Shown: piece after piece, positions 25,602-35,990 of the stretch
Numbering within the stretch: the stretch's first letter is position 1
How the letters are laid out: each line of letters opens with the position of its first letter
NCBI RefSeq assembly: GCF_007860015.1
Contig: NZ_SJPS01000005.1
Coordinates: forward strand, 310,001-374,000
Direction of reading: 5' to 3'
Length of the DNA: 64,000 nucleotides
Source: Bythopirellula polymerisocia
GTDB taxonomy: Bacteria > Planctomycetota > Planctomycetia > Pirellulales > Lacipirellulaceae
Made by a program: the position numbers and the translations under genes
Notes under the pieces: generated by a model
The model's database searches: none
Told to the model about the DNA's origin: nothing
What the model saw: only the letters and a program-made list of their open reading frames with translations

Positions 25602-26492
25602 ATGTCGCTACCACTCTTGCAAACCGATTTATCAGGTTTCTCAGTCACTCGCGGAAAGGTCCGCGATGTCTACGACCTGGGTGATAATTTGCTCTTGGTG
25701 AGCACTGACCGGATCAGTGCTTTTGATTGGGTTTTGCCCACAGGCATCCCCGACAAGGGACGGGTGCTCACTCAACTCAGCAATTTCTGGTTTAATCATC
25801 TGAAAATTCCCAATCACTTGCTGGAAACTGACGTTGAGGCAATGGATTTGCCAGTGGGGACCGATCTAGAATCTCTCGCGGGTCGCACGATACTCGTCCG
25901 CAAGACCGAAGTCGTTCCCATCGAGTGTGTAGTTCGCGGGTTTCTTTCAGGCTCGGCTTGGCAAGAGTACTGCGATACAGGCAAAGTGTGTGGTATCGAA
26001 TTACCAACTGGCCTGCAAGAATCTTCCCGATTCCCCTCCATGATATTCTCCCCCGCTACCAAGGCGGAGCAAGGCGATCACGACGAGAACATCACCTTCT
26101 CTCAGATGTGCGAACGCGTGGGACATGAACTTGCCGATAAATTGCGGCACATGAGTATAGAAACGTATCAACAAGGTGCCGCCCATGCCCATGAGCAAGG
26201 AATCATCGTTGCCGACACCAAATTTGAATTTGGAGTCGTTGATGGAGAGGTGATTCTCATCGACGAGGTTCTAACGCCGGACAGTTCCCGCTTTTGGCCA
26301 GCCGATCTGTATGAACCGGGACATGCTCAGCCCTCCTTCGACAAACAATACGTCCGGGATTGGCTCACCAACTGTGGTTGGGACAAGAACAGTACCCCCC
26401 CAGAACTACCTGAAGAAGTAGTTGCTCGTACTCGGGAGAAATACATCGAAGCCTACAACCTTATCACCGGCGAAACATTCGCGTGGAAGTAG
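25602..26492 (+). CDS. purC: Phosphoribosylaminoimidazole-succinocarboxamide synthase (SAICAR synthetase)
   Basis: A 296-residue enzyme of de novo purine synthesis. It joins CAIR and aspartate with ATP to form SAICAR. Motifs: TRGKVRDVYDLG at the N-terminus, STDRISAFDW, VRGFLSGSAWQEY, IIVADTKFEFG and IDEVLTPDSSRFWP. All match the long eukaryote/planctomycete-type PurC of about 300 residues, rather than the 237-residue E. coli form. The start is ATG 25602, giving MSLPLLQTDLSG; a GTG at 25581 is possible. It is a single gene between the divergent GH10-like gene and the convergent desaturase gene, with no other pur gene in the window. Function is well supported. Confidence 0.96.
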   Translation: MSLPLLQTDLSGFSVTRGKVRDVYDLGDNLLLVSTDRISAFDWVLPTGIPDKGRVLTQLSNFWFNHLKIPNHLLETDVEAMDLPVGTDLESLAGRTILVRKTEVVPIECVVRGFLSGSAWQEYCDTGKVCGIELPTGLQESSRFPSMIFSPATKAEQGDHDENITFSQMCERVGHELADKLRHMSIETYQQGAAHAHEQGIIVADTKFEFGVVDGEVILIDEVLTPDSSRFWPADLYEPGHAQPSFDKQYVRDWLTNCGWDKNSTPPELPEEVVARTREKYIEAYNLITGETFAWK

Positions 26493-26658
26493 TTGCGGAA
26501 AATCTCACTTGATTTCGGTAGTAAATCATACGCTGAGGAACTAAGTGCGGGTAGATAGCACCCGCAAACCAGCGAGTCTCGGGCCAGTACCCTGTAATCA
26601 TTAGGGATTTCGACATTTAGAGGGAATAATACTCATTCGAGCCACGAACGCTCGCACG

Positions 26659-27672
26659 CTACATGGCCGGCTTGCGAACGTCTTTCAGACGGATTACATC
26701 CCAAGCGAGGCCCAGCTTTTCCATCAGTAGGATGCACCAGTATGTGGTGTCGATTTCCCACCAGCGATGACCTTGGCTGGCGACGCGTTGATAGGCGTGA
26801 TGGTTGTTGTGCCAACCTTCACCCCAGGCTAACAGGCCAACCCACCAGAGGTTGCGGCTGTCGTCACTGGTTTCGTAGTTGCGATAGCCCCACAGATGCG
26901 TGGCCGAATTCACGAACCAGGTAACGTGCAACACGTACACCATCCGCACGCCCAAGCCCCAGAAAACCATCGACCAACCGCCCCAGGCAGTGCCTAGGCC
27001 CCAGTTCGTAGGACCGAAATAGCCCATCAGAAACAGGGCGACAGCCAGTATCAAATGCGAGGGCAAAAACATGTGATGAATCAAGACCATGACTTTGTCT
27101 TTGACCATATCAGGCGCGTAACGGTGCAACAATTCGCGATGCCATTTGCGACCAAAGTCTGGCATGAACCACAGCAAGTGGCTCCACCACTGGCCATCGC
27201 GCGGAGAATGGGGATCTCCATCTTCATCACTGAACGCATGATGCTTACGATGCTGAGCCACCCATGTGAGTGCCGAACCTTCGCCAGACAAACCACCCAA
27301 GAATGCCAATAGCCAGCGAATCGGTCGGTAAGTCTGAAAACTCTGATGAGTCAACAAGCGATGATATCCCATGCAGACACCAAGGCTGCCCGTAACAAAT
27401 GCCAAGAGGATGCAAGTGATCAACGCTGGCCAACTAAAAAAGAACGGCGCGGCAACAGCTAACATATGCACTAGCGCGATCCAGATGACGATGGGCCAGT
27501 TCATGCCCAATTCTTCAAAGGCCTGCTTGCCACGCAAGTAGGCGGCATTGGCTGCAGCGACTGCAGCCGTGCCAGATTGCTTGATAGAGTTTTGCATTTC
27601 AGTGACTTTGCGGGAGCTTTGAGAGGGCTCACTTGGTTTATCAGTTGACACTGCAGTGGCTCCTTTGTGCAT
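26659..27672 (-). CDS. Acyl-CoA / fatty acid desaturase (delta-9 type)
   Basis: A 337-residue integral membrane di-iron enzyme that introduces a double bond in a saturated fatty acyl chain. The three histidine boxes are complete: HRLLTH, HRKHH and HNNHH, the last in EGWHNNHHAYQ. Four membrane helices flank them. The motif order and GxxWGEGWHNNHH match stearoyl-CoA/acyl-ACP-like membrane desaturases. The first 50 residues are polar and precede the membrane part. It probably adjusts membrane fluidity; cold induction is common in relatives but nothing in the sequence shows it here. It is convergent with purC and downstream of comEC, separated by 268 bp that likely carry its promoter. Confidence 0.94.
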   Translation of the reverse strand: MHKGATAVSTDKPSEPSQSSRKVTEMQNSIKQSGTAAVAAANAAYLRGKQAFEELGMNWPIVIWIALVHMLAVAAPFFFSWPALITCILLAFVTGSLGVCMGYHRLLTHQSFQTYRPIRWLLAFLGGLSGEGSALTWVAQHRKHHAFSDEDGDPHSPRDGQWWSHLLWFMPDFGRKWHRELLHRYAPDMVKDKVMVLIHHMFLPSHLILAVALFLMGYFGPTNWGLGTAWGGWSMVFWGLGVRMVYVLHVTWFVNSATHLWGYRNYETSDDSRNLWWVGLLAWGEGWHNNHHAYQRVASQGHRWWEIDTTYWCILLMEKLGLAWDVIRLKDVRKPAM

Positions 27673-27940
27673 TACAGGTGAGATGTTCGGTGAGGACTAT
27701 GCAAATCCTTCGACGCAAGTTTGAGCTCGAGAAGTTGAAAATCGTACTTATCGAGGGTTAAATGTAATTGAGACTGATTCTTAATTATATGCCGACAGCA
27801 TAGGAAATATGCAGTTAATGTGCTAGGCCGCAAGGTCAGATATTGGGTAAAAAAATAGAAACTCCCGCGGGCTAGCATTTGAGCCAGGCTGGTAATTTGC
27901 GTGCTTTACCGAAGTTTTGATGACCATAGTGACAACTTCT

Positions 27941-30457
27941 CTAATCTCCCAGGAAAAGTTGCCGGCTTACGCCGTTGGGACCTATCTTAAATTCCACTGC
28001 CCCGCACTGGGCTGTATGTAAGATTTCTGCCCCCGCAGCTTGATAAGAACTCGAAGCAAAGCTTGTGTAGTCGACCGAGGGCCCGCCACTCATGACTACC
28101 CAGTCCGGAGTGCACCAGGCCGCAAACCCGGGAGGATCGCTGAACCGGCTTCCATGGTGGGGGGCAAGCAAAATATCTGTGTCCAGAGCGGGTTCTGCCA
28201 GGACACCTTCGATCCCCGGCGACTCCAGGTCCCCTGGGAGCAGAATCCGGGTGTCGGCAAATTCCACCGCCAGTAGGATACTGTTGGCATTGTCTCGGCC
28301 GGGCACGCCAAGTCGAGGCGGGTGAAGAATTTCGATTGAAATGTCGGAATCAGCAACTCGTAGTCGGTCGTTCATCCACACTTCTCGCAGGTGAACATCT
28401 GCGTCGATAATGGTCTGTTTGAGAAAGTTGGGAGCAGTGAGGTCTCCGTCATTCGCCCAAGGATCGAACATCAACGGAGACACATACACGGCCCCAACAT
28501 CAAAACGCTCCAATATCCCCGGAACTGCGTTGTAATGATCCACGTCTGCATGAGAAACGACAATCGCATCAATGTGCGAAATGCCCCGCGACCAAAGAAA
28601 ACCCGAGACGATGTTGGCAGCACTCTCAGGCGAACCAAGGCTCCCCGAATCGTAGAGCATAGTTTGTCCCCCTGGGAATTCCAACACAACGCAAGTGCCG
28701 TGTCCGACCGCTAAGAAAGTGCAGCGCAATTCGTCTTCGTGTTTGGGATGCCAGGCAGCAGCTCCGAAGCCAACGGCCACCCAAAGCGCGGCTATCGCAA
28801 TGAACCTCTTAGTCTGGAATTGAAATTGTGGTACGACCGCCATCATAGCCAGTCCACCATAGAATACGATCAACCACCACAGTGGTGGACCAGGGGCGTA
28901 GGCATGTCCCCACTTCCACTGACTGGCCCACCCGACAGTGCTTTCGGTGACAAGCAAAGAATAGCCACAGATTAGGCCCAGCAGCCAAGCGACCGGTGGA
29001 AAGACAAAGCCGACCGTGCAAACTCCCAATCCTGCAACCAGTGCCACCGCCACGAAGGGCCACAGCACAGGCGTAATCAGAAAACCACTGGGAGTGATGA
29101 TATTGAAATGATACAGCACCAGAGGCGCTACCAGAACCCAAACGAGAAACGATGCGATTGCCAGCGCCTTGAAACGACTGAGAAACCAACGAATCGTTAA
29201 TTCTTGCCAAGTCATGTAGCTGGCAATCATTCTCTGGAGTGGATCAGGGGTGCTTTGCAACATTCCAGATCTTGCACATCCAACCACGACCGCCACACCA
29301 ACAAAACTCAGTTGGGTGCCCCCTCGAAAGACCTCGCCTGGATTGATCGCGAGCACGACCAATGCGGATGCCGCGAGGAGGTTGATTACCGATGCCGAAC
29401 GTGATGCCGCGATTCCCAATAGGGTCATCAACACCAAGACACTCGCCCGTACGACAGGGGGTCCCCCGCCGACGATCGCCGCATAAGGAATTATCAGTAA
29501 GGCCGTCGCCAGCAAGCTCCACTTCTGCGAAACCTGAAAGGCTTTCAGGATCAACCACACAGCTGCTGCCAAGAGGCCAACATGCAAGCCCGAGACCACC
29601 AACAAATGGATAGTCCCCGTCTTCATAAAAGATTCTAACGTCTCGTCTGAAAGTTCCGAGCGAGTTCCCAGCAGAAGAGCCTGGGCAATGGGGCCACTCG
29701 ACGAACCTACGTAGCGTTCTAGCTGTGATTGACATCTGTTACCAATCGCGGCCAGCCAGCGATCTGGCGAAAACGTACTCGCATGCTCAACAACCGTTAC
29801 GCACTCTGGCGAACCAGTGTATAGCTCACAAAGTCTGTCGGCGGATCGTTCAGCCGCGGCATAGTCGTATTGCCCTGGGTTAATCGCGGGTCGCGATTTC
29901 CCCAATTTTCCAAAGATCAGCAAGCGTTCGCCTGGTACGATTTTTCTGAGAGTGCCATTGATTCGTACTCGAGCTCTGCCATTCGTGGTTTGCCAAGTGG
30001 TTCCGTCACGAATTCGCGTGACTAGAACGAAAAGCTGGCTTTGAGGCTCGGAGGGAATCGCGCGCAGTGGATTGGTCTCTGCGGCTGGAGAATGATGTAT
30101 TGGACCTGTGGCAATCGCCTCCACGCAAACAGGCGATGCCAAGGCCGGCGCATATCGAGATATCTCGTTGCCCGAAACTGTATTCCAACGGTAGTGGTGC
30201 CAGGTTCCTCCAAGTGCCCCAACCGCTAGCAGAAGAGCAACCACCGAAATCTGAGTATGGCCAAAATTTAGCAGGGTCATCGTCGCTGAGGTGGCCCCAA
30301 CCGCGATGAGCCACCAGGTGACTGGGTCCATGCCAAGATTCTGGCCCCACAGATGGTCTGTCAGAATTCCCGCGACCATAAACACCACCACTAGGAGCAA
30401 TGGCCAGGAACTCGGCAAGATACGAAGCGAACGATTGTGGTTTGAATCCGTAGACAT
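27941..30457 (-). CDS. comEC: ComEC/Rec2-type DNA uptake channel
   Basis: An 838-residue membrane protein that carries DNA across the inner membrane during natural transformation. The N-terminal DUF4131-like part comes first, then a competence domain with about ten helices (ALLLGTRSELSDETLESFMKTG, then HLLVVSGLHVGLLAAAVW, a strongly conserved pair). The C-terminal 280 residues are a metallo-beta-lactamase-like domain with the metal motif SHADVDHYNAVPG and later HHGSRFSD, which suggest nuclease activity. Domain order and length are normal for full ComEC. No comEA or pilus gene is nearby, so competence is not proven. The start at 30457 was chosen; a GTG at 30487 is possible. Confidence 0.93.
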   Translation of the reverse strand: MSTDSNHNRSLRILPSSWPLLLVVVFMVAGILTDHLWGQNLGMDPVTWWLIAVGATSATMTLLNFGHTQISVVALLLAVGALGGTWHHYRWNTVSGNEISRYAPALASPVCVEAIATGPIHHSPAAETNPLRAIPSEPQSQLFVLVTRIRDGTTWQTTNGRARVRINGTLRKIVPGERLLIFGKLGKSRPAINPGQYDYAAAERSADRLCELYTGSPECVTVVEHASTFSPDRWLAAIGNRCQSQLERYVGSSSGPIAQALLLGTRSELSDETLESFMKTGTIHLLVVSGLHVGLLAAAVWLILKAFQVSQKWSLLATALLIIPYAAIVGGGPPVVRASVLVLMTLLGIAASRSASVINLLAASALVVLAINPGEVFRGGTQLSFVGVAVVVGCARSGMLQSTPDPLQRMIASYMTWQELTIRWFLSRFKALAIASFLVWVLVAPLVLYHFNIITPSGFLITPVLWPFVAVALVAGLGVCTVGFVFPPVAWLLGLICGYSLLVTESTVGWASQWKWGHAYAPGPPLWWLIVFYGGLAMMAVVPQFQFQTKRFIAIAALWVAVGFGAAAWHPKHEDELRCTFLAVGHGTCVVLEFPGGQTMLYDSGSLGSPESAANIVSGFLWSRGISHIDAIVVSHADVDHYNAVPGILERFDVGAVYVSPLMFDPWANDGDLTAPNFLKQTIIDADVHLREVWMNDRLRVADSDISIEILHPPRLGVPGRDNANSILLAVEFADTRILLPGDLESPGIEGVLAEPALDTDILLAPHHGSRFSDPPGFAAWCTPDWVVMSGGPSVDYTSFASSSYQAAGAEILHTAQCGAVEFKIGPNGVSRQLFLGD

Positions 30458-30652
30458 ATAGGAACACAATGACTGTGCGGGCGTCACTGCAAATGCGAAA
30501 AACGGGGCAGAAGCCGGTCAATAGTGTACTCTGGGGACTTCCAAAATTGAATTACTTCCCCATAAAGCCCTCCGCTTTCCGCTTGAAGTTTTTTCGAAAG
30601 CGGGAACAATAGCCAAAACACCTTAGCGATCCACGTAGCTGGAGTATCTGCC

Positions 30653-32827
30653 ATGAAGCGATTTTTAACTATAATTCCCACTCTAAATCCCCGAGTTGCT
30701 CTGCTAGGCGCGTTGATTCCGGCGATTCTAGTGTCCTACGCGACTTTGTCGCCAGCTGCATCAGCCGAGGAGTCCGCCACCGAAAGCTCAAAACCAACCA
30801 CTTCCACTTCAACCGAGGAGCCTATCTTGATTCCCCGCAGTGTTTTGTTCGGCAACCCCCAACGTGCCGGCGCCCGCGTCAGTCCCAATGGAAAATGGCT
30901 CAGCTACCTAGCTCCAGTTGATGGAATATTGAATGTGTGGGTAGCACCCATAGATGATCTTGAAAAAGCCAAGCCGGTAACCAAGGACAAAGTTCGCGAC
31001 ATCCGCGGACATTACTGGGCCTACACGGGCGATCACATTATCTACTCGCAGGACAAAGCGGGAGACGAAAACTGGCACATCTATGTCACCGACGTGGCCA
31101 GCGGCGAAACCAAGGACCTCACGCCGCTCGACAATATCCACGCCCAGGTCCAAGACGTCAGCCAGAAGTTTCCGACGGAAATACTAGTGGGCCTCAACGA
31201 CCGAATTCCCCAACTACACGATATCTACCGCGTAAACATACTCACGGGAGACCGGGAACTCGTGCAGCAGAACGAAGGTGTCGCAGCCTATGTAACTGAC
31301 GACGACTTCGATGTCCGCTTTGCCTTTAACTATACCCCCGAGGGGGGCACGGTTCTGATGAAGCCCAAGGTGGCAGGCAACACCGGCGAAGGCGCCGAAT
31401 GGGAAGAATTCATTGCCACCGGACCCGAGGACGCCATGAACACTGGGCCGGCTGGCTTCGATAAATCGGGCAATGTGCTTTATCTGCAAGATAGCCGTGA
31501 TCGTGATACAGGTGCCCTGTTCGCAATCAATCTGGAGTCAGGCGATAAAAAACTGGTAGCCGAGGATCCCCGTGCTGATGTAGGTAGCATGATCGTCCAT
31601 CCCACTGAAAAAACAATTCAAGCCGTGAGCTTCAATTACACCCGCGACGAGTGGAAGATTCTCGACGAGGCGATTCGCGCTGATCTCAATTATCTGGAAA
31701 CCGTTGAAGATGGCGAGGTGATTATGACCAGCCGTACGCTCGACGACAAGTATTGGACCGTCGCGTTCATGCTCGATGACGGGCCAATCAAGTTTTATCT
31801 TTACGACCGCGCGAACAAAAAAGCCCGCTTCCTATTCAATAGTCGCGACGATCTCGATAGGTACCAGTTCTCCAAGATGCACACCCCCGTGATCAAAAGT
31901 CGCGACGGAATGAATCTGGTATCGTATCTCACGCTACCACCAGGCAGCGATCCCGACGGCGATGGCGTGCCCGACAAGCCACTTCCACTAGTGCTCGATG
32001 TTCATGGTGGCCCCTGGGCCCGCGATGAATGGGGCTTCAACAGCAGCCATCAATGGCTGGCCAATCGTGGCTACGCAGTCCTGAGCGTCAACTACCGTGG
32101 CTCAACCGGTTTTGGCAAGAACTTCACCAACGCCGCCAACGGCGAATGGTCCCGTAAAATGCACGACGATCTGATCGACGCCGTCAACTGGGCCGTCGAC
32201 GAGGGAATCGCCAATCGTGATAAGGTCGCCATCATGGGTGGCAGCTACGGGGGCTACGCGACCCTGGTCGGGCTGACGTACACACCCGATGTGTTCGCCT
32301 GCGGAGTCGACATCGTCGGTCCATCAAGCTTGGTTACCTTGCTGGAGAACATCCCACCCTATTGGGTGCCCTTCATGCCAGTGATGAAGGTTCGCGTGGG
32401 GGATGTCGACACCGAAGAGGGAAAAGCTGAGCTATTGGAACGTTCGCCCCTCACGCTGGTCGACAAGATCGAACGCCCACTGCTAATTGGCCAGGGTGCC
32501 AATGACCCCCGCGTAACGCAAATCGAGGCCGACCAAATCGTCGAAGCGATGCAGGCAAAGAACATCCCAGTCACCTACGTCCTCTACCCCGACGAAGGCC
32601 ACGGCTTCGCCGGTGAGCAAAACCGCATGTCGTTCAACGCGGTCACCGAAGCCTTCCTAGCTGAACATCTGGGAGGAGAGTTTGAACCCGTAGGCAAAGA
32701 CTTCGAGGATTCCAGTATCCATGTCCCCGTCGGTGCTAAAGACGTATCTGGCGTGGCGGAAGCGCTCGCCGCTGAACGGCTCAAAATGCCACCAAAAGAA
32801 GAAAAAGCGGCCGCCGCTGCAGAGTGA
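30653..32827 (+). CDS. S9 family prolyl oligopeptidase-like peptidase, exported
   Basis: A 724-residue peptidase with an N-terminal signal peptide (residues 1-40; cleavage near ASAEE). A beta-propeller spans about 60-430, and a C-terminal alpha/beta-hydrolase domain follows. Catalytic residues: Ser in GGSYGGYAT, Asp in GANDPRV and His in EGHGFAG. The entry motif DVHGGPWARDEWGF and the NYRGSTGFGKNF loop are typical of the S9C (acylaminoacyl-peptidase-like) branch. A short Asp-rich loop, DPDGDGVPDK, before the hydrolase domain resembles a calcium-binding motif. The exported location suggests peptide degradation in the periplasm. It is divergent from comEC, and a terminator follows at 32866. Confidence 0.93.
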   Translation: MKRFLTIIPTLNPRVALLGALIPAILVSYATLSPAASAEESATESSKPTTSTSTEEPILIPRSVLFGNPQRAGARVSPNGKWLSYLAPVDGILNVWVAPIDDLEKAKPVTKDKVRDIRGHYWAYTGDHIIYSQDKAGDENWHIYVTDVASGETKDLTPLDNIHAQVQDVSQKFPTEILVGLNDRIPQLHDIYRVNILTGDRELVQQNEGVAAYVTDDDFDVRFAFNYTPEGGTVLMKPKVAGNTGEGAEWEEFIATGPEDAMNTGPAGFDKSGNVLYLQDSRDRDTGALFAINLESGDKKLVAEDPRADVGSMIVHPTEKTIQAVSFNYTRDEWKILDEAIRADLNYLETVEDGEVIMTSRTLDDKYWTVAFMLDDGPIKFYLYDRANKKARFLFNSRDDLDRYQFSKMHTPVIKSRDGMNLVSYLTLPPGSDPDGDGVPDKPLPLVLDVHGGPWARDEWGFNSSHQWLANRGYAVLSVNYRGSTGFGKNFTNAANGEWSRKMHDDLIDAVNWAVDEGIANRDKVAIMGGSYGGYATLVGLTYTPDVFACGVDIVGPSSLVTLLENIPPYWVPFMPVMKVRVGDVDTEEGKAELLERSPLTLVDKIERPLLIGQGANDPRVTQIEADQIVEAMQAKNIPVTYVLYPDEGHGFAGEQNRMSFNAVTEAFLAEHLGGEFEPVGKDFEDSSIHVPVGAKDVSGVAEALAAERLKMPPKEEKAAAAAE

Positions 32828-32865
32828 TTTGCCGCGTCATTCGTTTGAACACACAAACCAAACAC

Positions 32866-32905
32866 GAGGGGCCCTATTCCTTGGAACAGGGTCCCTCAAG
32901 CTTTT
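32866..32905 (+). terminator. Likely intrinsic terminator of the S9 peptidase gene
   Basis: A long imperfect stem pairs 32866-32880 (GAGGGGCCCTATTCC) with 32883-32897 (GGAACAGGGTCCCTC): 14 of 15 positions pair, counting one G-U, with one A-C mismatch. A short T run (32902-32905) follows four bases later. The T tract is weak, so termination efficiency is uncertain. Confidence 0.7.
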
Positions 32906-33104
32906 GATCTATCTCAACCCAACTGCCTTGCTGCGCACAGCATGTTTTTCTCGCTCCTTATCGTGCATCCCATCGTAAATTTCTGTTTTATGTAACGCCT
33001 GCCCCTATCGTTCGCTTCACACCTTAGTATTCGGCCCCAAAGTTTTTCGACGCTGTGTCGTCCAGGGCTGATTCCTGTGGTTTATCCCTTGAGGGAGAGC
33101 GATC

Positions 33105-33965
33105 ATGTGGCAACTACTGGTGGTGGTTGTGATGACGATGGTGTTCTTCGGGGCACAAGATTTGGTTTCCCGCAGCAGGCTGCCCGTTTTGTGGACACTC
33201 TTTCTGTTCGTGCCGCTGGCGCTTACCCCCTACTGGCTGAAGACCAATAGCTTTGACTTGTTCGTGTGGATCAAGATCTACAGCGTGATGTTTTGCGTAA
33301 GCTGGGCCAGTTGGCTGCGTTTCACCCCGATGGGAGACAAGCCCTGGCTACGCCTCACGATTGCCTGGCTACTGGTGGCAAACATCCTGGAGGCGCTCGT
33401 GTTGGACATCCAGGGGGGCGGAATCGCGCACGGTTTCAACGCGCTGGCAGGTATTCTCTTAATTGCTACGTTGCCGTTTTCTGTGCGACACACACTAGTT
33501 GATCGCACCAGTCAACATCAAACGCTTCGATATAATGTCCCATTTGTTTGGATTTGCGGCTACACGTTTTGGAATTGGACCTTTGTTTATCTCAACTACC
33601 CCGCATTCACGGGGCATCATACCGCAATCCTATCCGCCGCATTAATCGTCGCCTGGTTCGACCCGCAACGCTGGTTACAGGCGAGGGCAGCAACTTTGGG
33701 CCTGAATCTGCTCTTAATGGCAACAAGCAATGCGGGGACACTCGCCGTGAGCAACACGACCAATTGGTTTAATGAATCGATCGCAACCGTCGCTGCGTCG
33801 TTCGCTCTGGCTTGGATGACTATTCACGCTGCTTCAACGCTCAAGTCGAATTTTGTTATCGAACGACCATTGAGAATTTCACAAGCGCTAAAGGAGCATC
33901 TAGAGAGTGCCAAAACGGAGTGGCAGCATACCGATTCAGCTATTTTTTCTTGGTCGGTCAACTGA
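33105..33965 (+). CDS. Hypothetical polytopic membrane protein
   Basis: A 286-residue protein with eight or nine hydrophobic helices, strongly aromatic (many Trp), ending in a polar tail of about 40 residues. The segment NYPAFTGHHTAILSAALIVAWF is the most distinctive and might mark a conserved domain; I suspect the DUF5692-type membrane family but cannot confirm it. AGGGAGAG just upstream of the ATG is a good ribosome binding site. It stands alone between the S9 peptidase gene and the convergent RND efflux operon. No function can be assigned. Confidence 0.75.
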   Translation: MWQLLVVVVMTMVFFGAQDLVSRSRLPVLWTLFLFVPLALTPYWLKTNSFDLFVWIKIYSVMFCVSWASWLRFTPMGDKPWLRLTIAWLLVANILEALVLDIQGGGIAHGFNALAGILLIATLPFSVRHTLVDRTSQHQTLRYNVPFVWICGYTFWNWTFVYLNYPAFTGHHTAILSAALIVAWFDPQRWLQARAATLGLNLLLMATSNAGTLAVSNTTNWFNESIATVAASFALAWMTIHAASTLKSNFVIERPLRISQALKEHLESAKTEWQHTDSAIFSWSVN

Positions 33966-34016
33966 ACTCTCTACCTGTACCGGTGCCAAGTGGGCGAACA
34001 GGGCACATTTCGGCTC

Positions 34017-35990
34017 TCAAATCGCCACGGAATGGTTCAATAGTGGACCTGATTCAGCCAATGGCTCGGCAGGAGGTAGCAGTTGGGGGCTCCTTTCATC
34101 AGCTGCTTGTGAATCATCGAGATCCGACTGTCGAAGTTCTGGGATTGGATCGGGCGTCGGCTCGGGGATCGTCGGAATCGCTTCGGGTTGTGGCGATGAC
34201 GACACTACATACGCCGGGCAAGCGCCAGCGAATAGGTTTATTGCGTTAGGCATCATACCGCCTCCAAGGGCTTGATAGGCATTGACGATGGCGGAGAGTT
34301 GTTGCTGTTTGGTTTCGATCAAAATCATCCTGGCCTCCATCATGTCTCGCTGTGACAGTAATACATCCAGGTATTCGCCACGGGCAGTCTGAAAGAGCTT
34401 CGTGGCGCTCTCGACCGAGGACTCAAGCGAAGCCAACTGCTGCTTCTTGGCCTCGATGCTCTTGGCGTAGTTCTCTACCTTGGAGATCCGGTTGACGACT
34501 TCTGTGTAAGCATTCAAGACGGTTCGCTGATAGTTGTAAATAGCCTGCAATTGCATGGCATTCGCTGTCATGTAATCAGCTCGGATCGCACTCTTATTAA
34601 TCAACGGACCAACCAAGTTACCTGCAACGCCGTAGATCAAGGAATCCGGGCTCGAGAACAGATACCTGGTGTTGAAAGCCTCATATCCGGCGCCTGCGCT
34701 GAGAATTAGAGAAGGAAAGAAGCGGGCGCGGGCGACCCGAACGTCGAGTCCTGCTGCTGCCACCTCGCGTTCGGCTTCGCGGATGTCGGCGCGGTAGCGA
34801 AGTAGTTGCGAGGGCACCCCAACTCTCAGCGCATGCAGATTCAGATTGATGTAATCTGTGGAGATTCGTTCGACAGGCTGCGGGTAGCGACCGAGTGTGA
34901 AGTTAATCTTGTTTTCGACTTCAACGATTCGCTGCTGGATGATCAGCTTTTCGCTCTGGTTCTTGCTGACCTCGGCCTGGAAACGCTGTACTGCCAACTC
35001 GGTGCCACGAGCCGCTGCCTTCATGGCTTTAGCGAGCTCCAGGCTCTTTTGTTGGATCTCGATGGTCCTGTCTAGCGTCAGCATTTGGTTGTCGAGGGCA
35101 AGCAGCTCGTAATAATTCTCGGCAACTTCAGCGACCAGACGGGTGACGATATAGTTCCGACCGTTCGCTGAGCCCAGATAGCGAAGCGTTGCCGCGTCTC
35201 GCGCGTTTCGCAACCTTCTCCAGATGTCGACTTCCCAAGTAATGTCGGTGGCGACCAGAAAATTGGGCAGCGGATCAGGAAAGCCTTTGCCAGGAAGAAC
35301 CTCGAGTTGAGCTTCGACGGCACCTTGAGGGGTGAAGAGACTTGGCTTCTCTAGCCCTGCTCGGGTTCCCCAACCGAAAAAGGGAAAGAGTTCCCCCCTG
35401 CGTCCCCGAACCTCGTTAGAGGCGATGCGAATATCTTCGGTTAGGATCTTCAATTCCTGGTTGCCAGCCAGGGCTTGATGGATCAAGCTTGTGAGGACCG
35501 GGTCGTCGAAAAATTGGCAAAAGGAGAGCTGCGCTGAGTTTTCGCAACTATCCGGAAGTTCGAGCAAGCTCGTCGTATCGCTGTCAAAGCTCGGAGGAAG
35601 TTCCTCGGGACTAGGTTGTTGAGCATCCTCGCTGGCAGTTTCGCTTTTCGGGTACGAGGGCAAAGTTTCGGCACTCGTAGCTCCACTATCTCGGGAAGTG
35701 GCAGTATCAGCCGAAGGAATCGGCTTGAGTTCGCTTTCGGTTTCCGACACGAAGCTGGCAGATTGAACTCCCGAATTGTCGGCATCCGCCTCTGAACCGG
35801 TTGCGACATTCTGCATGGTCCAGAACCGGGAAAAAGTATGCGGCAAAGGGGCTCCACAATCCGCCCTACGGAGCGGTGGAATACCACAGCCCGGCAAAAC
35901 CAGCAGAGCGCTAACTATTATCGCTGTCGAAAGAAGGCGGTTCTTACGCTTCGCGTTCGAATATTTCGCTAAGTGGTTCATCGTGTTCAT
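34017..35990 (-). CDS. Outer membrane efflux lipoprotein (TolC/OprM/NodT family)
   Basis: A 657-residue outer-membrane channel component of an RND efflux system. The N-terminus has a lipobox (LVLPGCG) with the lipidated Cys near 35. An acidic, Ser/Glu-rich spacer of about 90 residues follows; it is longer than in OprM and explains the extra length. Two OEP repeats follow, with long helices and the closing segments GTELAVQRFQAEVSKNQ and ARFFPSLILSAGAGYEA that mark the family. A Pro-rich C-terminal tail ends the protein. It is the last gene of the three-gene operon and its start overlaps the pump gene by 47 bp (MNTMNHLAKYS is the start used). Confidence 0.92.
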   Translation of the reverse strand: MNTMNHLAKYSNAKRKNRLLSTAIIVSALLVLPGCGIPPLRRADCGAPLPHTFSRFWTMQNVATGSEADADNSGVQSASFVSETESELKPIPSADTATSRDSGATSAETLPSYPKSETASEDAQQPSPEELPPSFDSDTTSLLELPDSCENSAQLSFCQFFDDPVLTSLIHQALAGNQELKILTEDIRIASNEVRGRRGELFPFFGWGTRAGLEKPSLFTPQGAVEAQLEVLPGKGFPDPLPNFLVATDITWEVDIWRRLRNARDAATLRYLGSANGRNYIVTRLVAEVAENYYELLALDNQMLTLDRTIEIQQKSLELAKAMKAAARGTELAVQRFQAEVSKNQSEKLIIQQRIVEVENKINFTLGRYPQPVERISTDYINLNLHALRVGVPSQLLRYRADIREAEREVAAAGLDVRVARARFFPSLILSAGAGYEAFNTRYLFSSPDSLIYGVAGNLVGPLINKSAIRADYMTANAMQLQAIYNYQRTVLNAYTEVVNRISKVENYAKSIEAKKQQLASLESSVESATKLFQTARGEYLDVLLSQRDMMEARMILIETKQQQLSAIVNAYQALGGGMMPNAINLFAGACPAYVVSSSPQPEAIPTIPEPTPDPIPELRQSDLDDSQAADERSPQLLPPAEPLAESGPLLNHSVAI